A stretch of 6,579 bases of DNA from Dehalococcoidia bacterium (GTDB lineage: Bacteria; Chloroflexota; Dehalococcoidia; UBA2979). Below, one piece after another: positions 1-5,562 of the stretch. Position numbers and translations under genes: made by a program. Below the pieces are notes generated by a model. The model did not search any database. It was not told the origin of the DNA and saw only the letters and a program-made list of their open reading frames with translations. The stretch covers positions 1 to 6,579 of the forward strand of contig JABIST010000443.1 in the NCBI GenBank assembly GCA_018700215.1. Direction: 5' to 3'. How positions within the stretch are numbered: position 1 is the stretch's first letter; each line of letters begins with the position of its first letter.

Positions 1-852
1 GGCCTCGAGCGCGGTGGACCGCACGAGATCACCATCACGCTCCCGGACGACTTCCAGGTCGAAGAACTCCAGGGCAAGACCGCCTCCTACTCTGTCACCA
101 TCCACGAGGTGAAGCAGGAGCTGCTCCCAGACGCCGACGACGAGTTTGCCAAGTCCCTCGAAGAGGACTTCGAAACGCTCGATGCGCTCAAGGAGCGCAT
201 CGCCGCCGACCTGCTGGAGCAAAAAGAGAAAGCAATCCACGACGAGTACCGCAACGAAATCGTTGACCTCCTCGTCGCCCGCGCCACGCTCGATTACCCA
301 CAGGTCATCGTCGAACGCGAGATCGATCGCTTCATTGATGTCGAGTCCAACCACGCCTCCCACACCCCGGAAGGCCTCGACCAGTGGCTCTCCACCACCG
401 GCCAGACCATCGATGAAGTACGGGAGCGCCTTGCGGACCAGGCGGACAACGCCGTCCGCCGCGCGCTTGTCCTCGGTCAGTTCTCCGCCACCGAAGAGAT
501 CGACGTCTCAGACGATCTGATTAACGAAGAGATGGACCGGCTCATCCTCTCCATGACCGGTGGCCAGGAAGCTCCCCCTGAGCAGGCCCAGGCCATCCGA
601 GGCATGATCGACACCGAAGAGGGCCGCTCCTCCATCCACAACCAGCTCCTCACTCGTGTCGCACTCGAGCGGATGGAAGAGATCGCCTCGCAGCCCGAAG
701 ACGAATCCGCCGAGGCGCCAGAACGTGGCCGTCGGCGTAGTCGTCGTCGCGCCAGCGCCGAAGATGGTGACGCTCCTGAGGCCGCAGCAGACACCTCGGA
801 TGCCCCCGAAGCCAGCGACGATAACGCTAGCGAAGAGGCTGCCGAGGAGTAA
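1..852 (+). CDS. tig: Trigger factor, ribosome-associated chaperone/prolyl isomerase (5'-truncated by window edge)
   Basis: Trigger factor binds the ribosome near the exit tunnel and shields emerging nascent chains; it also carries an FKBP-like peptidyl-prolyl isomerase domain. The frame is open from base 1 (283 visible residues, TAA stop), so the N-terminal ribosome-binding domain and most of the isomerase domain lie outside the window. Visible residues 1-36 look like the end of the isomerase domain (ITITLPDDF, then ELQGKTASYSVTIHEVK). The segment LLPDADDEFA follows, resembling the family's LPELxxEF signature at the start of the C-terminal chaperone domain, which runs as helical sequence to about residue 230. 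An internal GTG at 109 is not the start, because homologous sequence continues upstream. The C-terminus is unusual: an Arg-rich patch (residues 242-250) followed by an Asp/Glu/Ala tail of about 33 residues. clpP and clpX follow, the common arrangement. The family call is confident; the role of the tail is unknown. Confidence 0.93.
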   Translation, partial: GLERGGPHEITITLPDDFQVEELQGKTASYSVTIHEVKQELLPDADDEFAKSLEEDFETLDALKERIAADLLEQKEKAIHDEYRNEIVDLLVARATLDYPQVIVEREIDRFIDVESNHASHTPEGLDQWLSTTGQTIDEVRERLADQADNAVRRALVLGQFSATEEIDVSDDLINEEMDRLILSMTGGQEAPPEQAQAIRGMIDTEEGRSSIHNQLLTRVALERMEEIASQPEDESAEAPERGRRRSRRRASAEDGDAPEAAADTSDAPEASDDNASEEAAEE

Positions 853-867
853 GAAATACGTTGAAAT

Positions 868-883
868 CCGCCAGAAACGGCGG
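868..883 (+). promoter_or_regulatory. Small inverted repeat between tig and clpP (weak terminator, attenuator or operator)
   Basis: CCGCC (868-872) pairs perfectly with GGCGG (879-883) around a 6-nt AGAAAC loop, and TTTG follows. The stem is only 5 bp and the T-run is short, so at most this is a weak or partial terminator. It sits about midway in the 93-nt tig-clpP gap. It could equally be an operator or a processing site. The pairing is seen directly; the function is a guess. Confidence 0.3.
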
Positions 884-945
884 TTTGCCCCTAGTCAAGT
901 CGGCACCGATCAACCGACGATCCCAGTAGCTGAAAGCGAGCACCG

Positions 946-1587
946 ATGACGTACCGGGCCCCGCGACTCGAAGACTTCTCTCCCGGCTTCCTCAAGCCGG
1001 AGAATATTGTGCCGATGGTCGTAGAGACGAGCGCGCGAGGTGAGCGTGCCTACGATATCTACTCGCTGCTCCTGAAGGAGCGGATCGTCTTCCTGGGAAC
1101 AGGAATCGACGACCACGTAGCGAACAGTATCGTGGCGCAGCTGCTCTACCTGGATCGAGAGGAGCCGGATCGCGACATCTCCATGTACATCCACTCCCCA
1201 GGTGGAATGGTGTACGCAGGACTCGCGATATTCGACACCATGAACCTCATCCGTGCTGACGTCTCAACAATCGCGGTCGGCGTGACCGCCTCCATGGGCA
1301 CCGTGCTGCTGTCTGCTGGCCAGAAGGGCAAGCGTTTCTCGCTCCCCAACGCCACCATTCACATGCACCAGGCACTCGGTGGCGGCTCAGGACAGGCCAG
1401 CGACGTTCAGATTCAGGCGCAGGAACTGATGCGCAACAACCAGAAAATTCGCCAGATCCTGGCTGACGCAACGGAACAGCCAATGGAGCGCATCGAGCGC
1501 GACACCGACCGTGATTTCTACATGTCCGCACAAGAGGCCCAGGAATATGGTCTCGTCGACGAGGTGCTGTCCAAGCCGAGCGAGTGA
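946..1587 (+). CDS. clpP: ATP-dependent Clp protease proteolytic subunit ClpP
   Basis: ClpP is the barrel-shaped cytoplasmic serine protease that degrades polypeptides threaded into it by ClpX or another Clp ATPase. The 213-residue product has normal family length. The N-terminal block IVPMVVETSARGERAYDIYS (21-40) is the classic opening of mature ClpP; the roughly 20 residues before it may be a short propeptide, as in other ClpPs. The catalytic triad is intact by motif: Ser116 in TASMG, His141 in HMHQALGG and Asp190 in DTDRDFYMSA. The oxyanion-region SPGG (84-87) is also present. The ATG at 946 is preceded by only a weak purine-rich stretch (GAAAGCGAG, 932-940). The gene lies 93 nt after tig and 38 nt before clpX, consistent with one protein-quality-control unit. 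It uses more A-ending codons (GGA, GTA, CGA, ATA) than the genes downstream. Identity is very secure. Confidence 0.97.
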   Translation: MTYRAPRLEDFSPGFLKPENIVPMVVETSARGERAYDIYSLLLKERIVFLGTGIDDHVANSIVAQLLYLDREEPDRDISMYIHSPGGMVYAGLAIFDTMNLIRADVSTIAVGVTASMGTVLLSAGQKGKRFSLPNATIHMHQALGGGSGQASDVQIQAQELMRNNQKIRQILADATEQPMERIERDTDRDFYMSAQEAQEYGLVDEVLSKPSE

Positions 1588-1616
1588 TCGCTCTGCACTG
1601 GATAGCTGAATAGACC

Positions 1617-1622
1617 GGGGGA
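1617..1622 (+). promoter_or_regulatory. Ribosome binding site of clpX
   Basis: GGGGGA lies 3 nt before the ATG at 1626. It is an imperfect Shine-Dalgarno sequence and rather close to the start. The start is supported because the zinc-binding domain begins immediately after it. Confidence 0.5.
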
Positions 1623-1625
1623 TCG

Positions 1626-2951
1626 ATGGCTGGATCGACGCGCAGCAACCGGGTTCAGTACAACTGCTCCTTCTGCGGGAAGAGTCAAGATCAGGTGAAG
1701 CGCCTGATCGCCGGCCCTGGCTCCGTATACATCTGCAACGAATGCGTGGACCTCTGCCAGGAGATCATCTCCGAAGAGACCCAGACCGGGAAGACCGGTG
1801 CTGCGGCAGAGAAGACCGTTCGCATTCCGCAGGAGCTGGTCCACCAGCTCGATGAATACATCGTCGGCCAGGACTACACCAAGCGAGTCCTCTCCGTCGC
1901 CGTCTACAACCACTACAAGCGCATCGACGCCCCGGTCCAGACCGACGTCACGCTTGAGAAGTCCAACATCCTCCTCATCGGTCCCACCGGTACCGGTAAG
2001 ACGGAGTTCGCCCGCACCCTCGCCCGGGTGTTGGACGTCCCCTTCTCCATCGCGGACGCTACCGCCCTCACCGAGGCCGGCTACGTTGGCGAGGACGTGG
2101 AGAACATCCTCCTCCACCTCATCCAGTCCGCAGACTTCGATATCCAAAAAGCCGAGCGCGGCATCGTCTACATCGACGAAATCGACAAGATCTCGCGCAA
2201 GAGCGACAACCCCTCCATCACCCGAGACGTCTCCGGTGAAGGCGTCCAGCAGGCGCTGCTCAAGATCATCGAGGGCTCCGTCGCTTCCGTTCCGCCGCAG
2301 GGCGGCCGCAAGCACCCGCACCAGGACTTCATCCAGATCGATACCTCCAACATCCTCTTCATCTGTGGTGGTGCGTTCGAGGGCCTCGAAAAGGTCGTCA
2401 GCAAGCGCACCGGCAAGGGCACCCGCTCACTCGGCTTCGCGGCCGCGCCTCAGTCCACAGCCGAGGAAGAGGCCGTTCGCGCCCACATCATGAAAGACGT
2501 CACCCACGACGATCTGCTTCAGTACGGCCTCATCCCTGAGTTCGTCGGTCGCCTTCCCGTCGTCTCCGTCCTCGACCCGCTCGATGTCGACATCATGCAG
2601 ATGATCCTCACCGAGCCGAAGAATGCCGTCGCGCGCCAGTTCCAGCGCCTCTTCCAGATGGACGATGTCGAACTCGTCTTCCAGGAAGGCGCACGCCGTG
2701 CCATCGCCGAAGAAGCGCTCGCACAAAAGACCGGCGCACGAGGACTCCGCACCGTCGTCGAGGAACTCCTCCTCGACGTCATGTACGAACTCCCCTCGCG
2801 TGACGATGTCGGCAAGTGCATCATCACCGAAGAGACCGTCAGAGAGCGCCGTCGCCCGCTGCTCACCACTGAGTCCGGGCAGCCTCTCTCGCCCGCAAAT
2901 CTCAACGGTGAAACCGACGCAGATGTTGCTGAGGTCGCCGAGTCCGCCTGA
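1626..2951 (+). CDS. clpX: ATP-dependent Clp protease ATP-binding subunit ClpX
   Basis: ClpX is a hexameric AAA+ unfoldase that recognises substrates, unfolds them using ATP and translocates them into ClpP. The 441 residues match the usual length. An N-terminal C4 zinc-binding domain comes first (Cys14, Cys17, Cys37, Cys40), used in the family for dimerisation and adaptor or substrate binding. The AAA+ core follows: Walker A GPTGTGKT (119-126), pore-1 loop GYVG (152-155), Walker B VYIDEID (181-187), RKH pore loop (228-230), arginine-finger segment PEFVGR (304-309) and sensor-2 GARGLR (370-375). The ClpP-docking loop is LGF (269-271), a tolerated variant of the canonical IGF, so partnership with the ClpP encoded just upstream is expected. 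The last 30 or so residues are a variable acidic tail. A strong hairpin lies 25 nt after the stop. No lon gene follows within the window. Confidence 0.97.
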   Translation: MAGSTRSNRVQYNCSFCGKSQDQVKRLIAGPGSVYICNECVDLCQEIISEETQTGKTGAAAEKTVRIPQELVHQLDEYIVGQDYTKRVLSVAVYNHYKRIDAPVQTDVTLEKSNILLIGPTGTGKTEFARTLARVLDVPFSIADATALTEAGYVGEDVENILLHLIQSADFDIQKAERGIVYIDEIDKISRKSDNPSITRDVSGEGVQQALLKIIEGSVASVPPQGGRKHPHQDFIQIDTSNILFICGGAFEGLEKVVSKRTGKGTRSLGFAAAPQSTAEEEAVRAHIMKDVTHDDLLQYGLIPEFVGRLPVVSVLDPLDVDIMQMILTEPKNAVARQFQRLFQMDDVELVFQEGARRAIAEEALAQKTGARGLRTVVEELLLDVMYELPSRDDVGKCIITEETVRERRRPLLTTESGQPLSPANLNGETDADVAEVAESA

Positions 2952-2976
2952 TCGGCCAGCGCGAGTAAGAATCAGT

Positions 2977-3005
2977 CACTCGCCGTGCTCAATGCGCGGC
3001 GAGTG
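2977..3005 (+). terminator. Hairpin terminator after clpX
   Basis: CACTCGCCG (2977-2985) is perfectly complementary to CGGCGAGTG (2997-3005). A G·T wobble and two more G-C pairs extend this to a 12-bp stem closed by a TCAAT loop (2989-2993). Only TCGTT follows, so the U-tract is poor and full intrinsic termination is uncertain. Its place just after clpX and before a possible tlyA promoter supports a transcription-unit boundary. Confidence 0.6.
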
Positions 3006-3034
3006 TCGTTAACGGACCGATCGCCCTCCTCGGT

Positions 3035-3043
3035 TGCTATGCT
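3035..3043 (+). promoter_or_regulatory. Possible extended -10 promoter for tlyA-nadK
   Basis: TGC followed by TATGCT (3038-3043) matches an extended -10 element (TGn-TATnnT). It would place a transcription start near 3050, about 26 nt before the tlyA ATG and downstream of the clpX hairpin. No convincing -35 is seen at the expected distance. Short AT-containing motifs in GC-rich DNA can arise by chance, so this is tentative. Confidence 0.3.
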
Positions 3044-3064
3044 CGCCTCCTGATCCGCGCTCCC

Positions 3065-3069
3065 AGGGA
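3065..3069 (+). promoter_or_regulatory. Ribosome binding site fixing the tlyA start
   Basis: AGGGA lies 6 nt before the ATG at 3076, which is good Shine-Dalgarno spacing. The frame can be read 14 codons further up to a TTG at 3034, but no such site precedes that codon. The extra residues would also lie outside the conserved domain, so 3076 is preferred. Confidence 0.6.
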
Positions 3070-3075
3070 ACTACC

Positions 3076-3855
3076 ATGTCCGCACCTACCCGCGCCCCCA
3101 ACACTGCCGAGCGCCGAGGTAAGCGCCGCCTGGATCAGCTCCTCGTCGACCGCGGCCTCGCGCCCAGCCGAGAGCGCGCCCGTGCCTTCATCCTCGCCCG
3201 CGAAGTCCTCGTCAACGGCCAGGTCGCCCTCCGTGCCGCCGCGCCCACCGTCGAGGACGCCGAAATCGCCCTCAAAGAGACCCCCCGCTTCGTCAGCCGC
3301 GGTGGCGACAAACTCGTTCACGCCCTCGAACGCACCGGCGTCACCATCGAAGGCCGCCGCTGCCTCGATGTTGGCGCATCCACTGGCGGTTTCACGGACT
3401 GCCTCCTCCAGCACGGCGCCGCCCACGTCACCTCTGTCGATGTCGGCTACGGCCAGATCGCCCCACGCCTCCGTGACGATCCCCGTGTCGAGGTCGTCGA
3501 GCGCACCAACGCCCGCGAACTCGAACCGCTCCAGCTGCCCGCCGCCCTGCTCGTCATGGACGTCTCCTTCATCTCTGCCACCACCGTCCTCCCCGCCGTC
3601 CTCCGCTCGCTCGAACCCGGCGCGGACCTCCTCATCCTCGTCAAACCGCAATTCGAAGCCGGCCGCGACCAGGTCGAAAAGGGCGGTGTCATCCACGATT
3701 CCGCCGTCCATGCCCGCACCGTCGCCCGCGTCGCCGCCTGGGCCAACGACCACGATCTGCGCGTGCGCGGCGTCGTTCGTTCGCCCCTGATCGGCCCCGC
3801 CGGCAATCGCGAGTTTTTCCTCTGGCTCCGCGTGCCTCAGAATCGAACCCGATGA
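3076..3855 (+). CDS. tlyA: TlyA family RNA 2'-O-methyltransferase (S4 + FtsJ-like domains)
   Basis: TlyA proteins are S-adenosylmethionine-dependent methyltransferases; characterised members 2'-O-methylate ribosomal RNA (the mycobacterial enzyme acts on 16S and 23S rRNA, and some family members are described as hemolysins). The 259-residue product has normal length. An S4 RNA-binding domain spans about residues 17-75 (RLDQLLVDRGL, SRERARAFI, VLVNGQV). The linker FVSRGGDKL (72-80) leads into a Rossmann methyltransferase fold with the SAM-binding motif LDVGASTGGFTD (97-108). The K-D-K-E tetrad expected of 2'-O-methyltransferases is visible as Lys79, Asp162 (MDVSFIS), Lys190 (VKPQFEAG) and Glu246 (GNREFF). 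The stop TGA overlaps the nadK ATG by 4 nt, and a tlyA-nadK pairing is common in bacteria. The family is certain; the exact rRNA targets here are not known. The hemolysin label is historical and need not imply toxin activity. Confidence 0.93.
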   Translation: MSAPTRAPNTAERRGKRRLDQLLVDRGLAPSRERARAFILAREVLVNGQVALRAAAPTVEDAEIALKETPRFVSRGGDKLVHALERTGVTIEGRRCLDVGASTGGFTDCLLQHGAAHVTSVDVGYGQIAPRLRDDPRVEVVERTNARELEPLQLPAALLVMDVSFISATTVLPAVLRSLEPGADLLILVKPQFEAGRDQVEKGGVIHDSAVHARTVARVAAWANDHDLRVRGVVRSPLIGPAGNREFFLWLRVPQNRTR

Positions 3856-4733
3856 CTGAACTCGTCCCACCCCAACGCATCGCCCTCTGCTACAACCCCG
3901 TGGTTCAGGGCGCCGATGCGCTCGCTCACGCCCTGGCACACCAGGCTCGCGACGCCGGTCGCGACGCCTGGCTCGCTCCGCTCCCCGATCCCATCGAGGG
4001 CGATACAGACGGCTTCGGCGATAACGTCGCCGCCTCGGACCTGCTCGTCTGCGTCGGCGGTGACGGCACCGTCCTCCACGCCTCGGAGCACGCCGCTCCC
4101 GGCGGCACCCCTATCTTCGGCGTTCGCATGGGCCGCCTCGGCTTCCTCAGCGAAGTCACCGGCGAAGAAGCCACTGAAGGCCTCGCCAACGTCCTCCAGG
4201 GCGGCGGCCGCATCGAACGCCGCTCAACCGTCCAGGCCCGCGTCAACGACGACCCGATCGCCTACGCGCTCAACGACGTCGTCATTGGCCGCTCCACCCT
4301 CGGCCGCACCGTCTCCGTCGGCGCGCGGGTCGATGGCGTCCTCGTCGCCGAATACCGCGCGGACGCCGTCGTCCTCGCCACCGCTACCGGCTCCACCGGC
4401 TACTCGCTCTCCGTCGGCGGACCCATCCTCCACCCCACCTCCGCCGAACTGATCCTCGTCCCTGTCGCCCCTCACCTCACCCGCTCAAACGCCCTCGTTC
4501 TTCCACCCACCTCGGAGGTCCACCTCTACGTCGAACGCGGCTACGAAGCCGTCATCACCGTCGACGGCCTCCACGAACGTCCCCTCGACTCCGGCTCAAC
4601 CGTCGTCGTCTCCCACGCCGATCGCGTCGTCGACTTCGTCCGCCTCGGTCCCCCCAGCCAGTTCTACTCAAACCTCGCAGACCGCCTCGGCTGGCTCCGC
4701 GCCGACCACGTCCTCGACCAGTCCGAGGACTAA
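3852..4733 (+). CDS. nadK: NAD kinase (ATP/polyphosphate-NAD kinase)
   Basis: NAD kinase phosphorylates the 2'-OH of the adenosine ribose of NAD to make NADP, the only known route to this cofactor, in the cytoplasm. The 293 residues match the family. An N-terminal Rossmann-like half contains the hallmark GGDGT (69-73, catalytic Asp71) and GRLGFLSE (94-101). The C-terminal beta-rich domain contains LNDVVIGR (140-147), TATGSTGYSLS (177-187), the PHLTRSNALVLP segment (207-218) and TVDG (236-239). Residue 92 is Arg in GVRMGRLGFL, where many homologues have Asn (GINxGxLGFL). The ATG sits inside the tlyA stop (ATGA), and no Shine-Dalgarno sequence is obvious, so translation probably depends on coupling to tlyA. 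In many bacteria recN or argR follows; here neither does, and a 207-nt gap comes next. Confidence 0.95.
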   Translation: MTELVPPQRIALCYNPVVQGADALAHALAHQARDAGRDAWLAPLPDPIEGDTDGFGDNVAASDLLVCVGGDGTVLHASEHAAPGGTPIFGVRMGRLGFLSEVTGEEATEGLANVLQGGGRIERRSTVQARVNDDPIAYALNDVVIGRSTLGRTVSVGARVDGVLVAEYRADAVVLATATGSTGYSLSVGGPILHPTSAELILVPVAPHLTRSNALVLPPTSEVHLYVERGYEAVITVDGLHERPLDSGSTVVVSHADRVVDFVRLGPPSQFYSNLADRLGWLRADHVLDQSED

Positions 4734-4794
4734 GCGTCCGCCGACACCGCTCTGCCCATCACCGCCCAGACCCAACCAACGTCACCTTCCAGAT

Positions 4795-4843
4795 GGGCCC
4801 TTCGGACTCTCGCTGTCCTGCATCCGTCGGGCCATTCGGAACT
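4795..4843 (+). repeat. Imperfect short direct repeat
   Basis: GGGCCCTTCGGACT (4795-4808) recurs as GGGCCATTCGGAACT (4829-4843), 34 nt apart, with one substitution and one inserted A. It lies in the nadK-downstream gap. It could be a paired protein-binding site or chance in GC-rich DNA. Confidence 0.3.
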
Positions 4844-4924
4844 GGCGAGTCGGCCCTCACCGTCCGAGACTGTGACCGTGGACCGCCGCTATTCGTGCCC
4901 CGAAGTTGGCGGCGACGATCCGCT

Positions 4925-4931
4925 GAAGAGG
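4925..4931 (+). promoter_or_regulatory. Ribosome binding site of the 173-aa gene
   Basis: GAAGAGG lies 9 nt before the ATG at 4941 and chooses this start over two alternatives: the in-frame GTG at 4872 and the ATG at 4962, neither of which has a comparable site. Confidence 0.5.
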
Positions 4932-4940
4932 TCCTGGATC

Positions 4941-5462
4941 ATGATCGCCACACGCCTGAACATGGACTCGCTCACGGAGGGGCAGGTCGCGGCACTTCGC
5001 CAGCGCTTCCCCTACCAGCTCCCCGCAGAATGGGTCGGTCGGCTCGCCGCCAGCGATGGCTGGCAGGCCGCAAACCTCCAGTTCCTGGAGGCCGAACGAA
5101 AACGCTCTACCGCCGCCATGCGCCACCTCATGGACGAACTCGGTGTCGAGCGCGTCGATTCCCGAGAAGAGGCGCTCGACCTCATGGAGCTCGCCTTCAG
5201 AGTCTTCACCAGCAACGGTGACTTCACCGGAACCATCGACCGCGCGCCCGACGGCGTGCTCCGCGTCGAGGTCCAGCGCTGCCCCGTCTATCAGGCGCTC
5301 GAGGACGCAGGCTGGCGCACCGTCACCGCCTGCCCCTCCTGGTACCGCCGCCGCGGTTGGCTCGATGCCCTCGGCGTGCATGCCACAGACTCGCTCCTCG
5401 GCGAGAAGAAGTGGGGCGATGTCGCCTGTGTCTCGGAGATCCAGATCCAGCAAGTCGCCTGA
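4941..5462 (+). CDS. Protein of unknown function, weakly resembling the ATC hydrolase/DUF6125-type families
   Basis: I do not firmly recognise this 173-residue protein. It has no signal peptide or membrane segment, so it is probably cytoplasmic. The N-terminal half is helical (LTEGQVAALRQRF, then a Trp-containing segment and a charged helix around 48-66). The C-terminal half has three cysteines at 114 (VQRCPVY), 131 (TACPSWYRRR) and 163 (GDVACVSEIQ), the last in a short beta-like end. This layout (charged helices, an RCPVYxALxxAG-like strand, a mid-domain Cys and a closing GDxxC) recalls from memory the L-2-amino-thiazoline-4-carboxylic acid hydrolase-like and DUF6125 families. That is resemblance, not identification, and a metal- or thiol-dependent role is inference. 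The ATG at 4941 has a GAAGAGG site. A strong hairpin follows 18 nt after the stop. That the reading frame is a real gene is well supported by its protein-like composition compared with the other frames. Confidence 0.75.
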   Translation: MIATRLNMDSLTEGQVAALRQRFPYQLPAEWVGRLAASDGWQAANLQFLEAERKRSTAAMRHLMDELGVERVDSREEALDLMELAFRVFTSNGDFTGTIDRAPDGVLRVEVQRCPVYQALEDAGWRTVTACPSWYRRRGWLDALGVHATDSLLGEKKWGDVACVSEIQIQQVA

Positions 5463-5479
5463 ACCCCGCCGCTCTCGGA

Positions 5480-5503
5480 CGCAGGGTGCGCACGCACCCT
5501 GCG
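5480..5503 (+). terminator. GC-rich perfect hairpin between the 173-aa gene and the acetyltransferase
   Basis: CGCAGGGTGC (5480-5489) and GCACCCTGCG (5494-5503) form a perfect 10-bp stem around a GCAC loop. No T-run follows on either strand. Its position just after a stop codon and before a promoter-like element suggests a terminator or an mRNA-end stabiliser. An operator for a dimeric regulator is also possible, because the sequence is fully palindromic. Confidence 0.45.
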
Positions 5504-5550
5504 CCCGATCCACTCACGAGCTGGTCGAGACCTACACCCTCCCCACCACG

Positions 5551-5556
5551 TATCCT
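5551..5556 (+). promoter_or_regulatory. -10-like element directly upstream of the acetyltransferase start
   Basis: TATCCT ends 6 nt before the ATG at 5563, so a transcript starting at normal distance would begin at or next to the A of the start codon. No Shine-Dalgarno sequence is seen before this ATG. The -35 region is weak: GAGACC at 5527-5532 with an 18-nt spacer. This pattern fits a leaderless mRNA but rests on one short motif. Confidence 0.35.
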
Positions 5557-5562
5557 GTCTCG

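Larger units (their letters stand above)
4734..4940 (+). other. 207-nt gap between nadK and the 173-aa gene; no gene supported
   Basis: I see no convincing gene here. Open frames crossing it give Arg/Pro/Ser-rich translations typical of shadow frames. It contains an imperfect direct repeat (4795-4808 and 4829-4843) and short complementary segments GGGCC (4829-4833) and GGCCC about 20 nt downstream, which could form a weak hairpin. No clear terminator or strong promoter is visible, though a promoter for the next gene would be expected in this gap. Confidence 0.5.

Noticed and set aside
861..897. Full sigma-70-type promoter for clpP starting with TTGAAA
   Set aside because: No acceptable -10 hexamer at 16-18 nt spacing; the nearest TA-containing string is about 25 nt away.
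1518..2321. 267-aa open frame on the minus strand across the clpP/clpX junction
   Set aside because: It is antisense to the intact clpX and has an Asp/Val/Gly-rich composition, the expected mirror of C-ending codons.
3037..3939. 300-aa open frame on the minus strand opposite tlyA
   Set aside because: Antisense shadow of a gene with a complete methyltransferase tetrad; low-complexity Gly/Asp/Glu composition and no recognisable domain.
4871..4895. Promoter built from TGTGAC (4871) and TATTCG (4890) before the 173-aa gene
   Set aside because: The spacing is only about 13 nt and both boxes are poor matches.
4872..4940. GTG at 4872 as a longer start for the 173-aa gene
   Set aside because: The extra 23 residues look unstructured, and no Shine-Dalgarno sequence precedes the GTG, while GAAGAGG precedes the ATG at 4941.
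4793..5221. 142-aa plus-strand frame through the nadK-downstream gap
   Set aside because: Arg/Pro/Gly-rich translation with no domain; it overlaps the better-supported 173-aa gene in another frame and has no ribosome binding site.
4857..5513. 218-aa minus-strand frame opposite the 173-aa gene
   Set aside because: Asp/Gly/Ala-rich mirror of the sense gene with no motif. The sense strand has plausible helices, strands and a ribosome binding site.
5056..5562. Long N-terminal extension of the acetyltransferase frame
   Set aside because: The upstream translation is Ser/Pro/Arg-rich shadow sequence overlapping the 173-aa gene; the GNAT fold begins shortly after the ATG at 5563.
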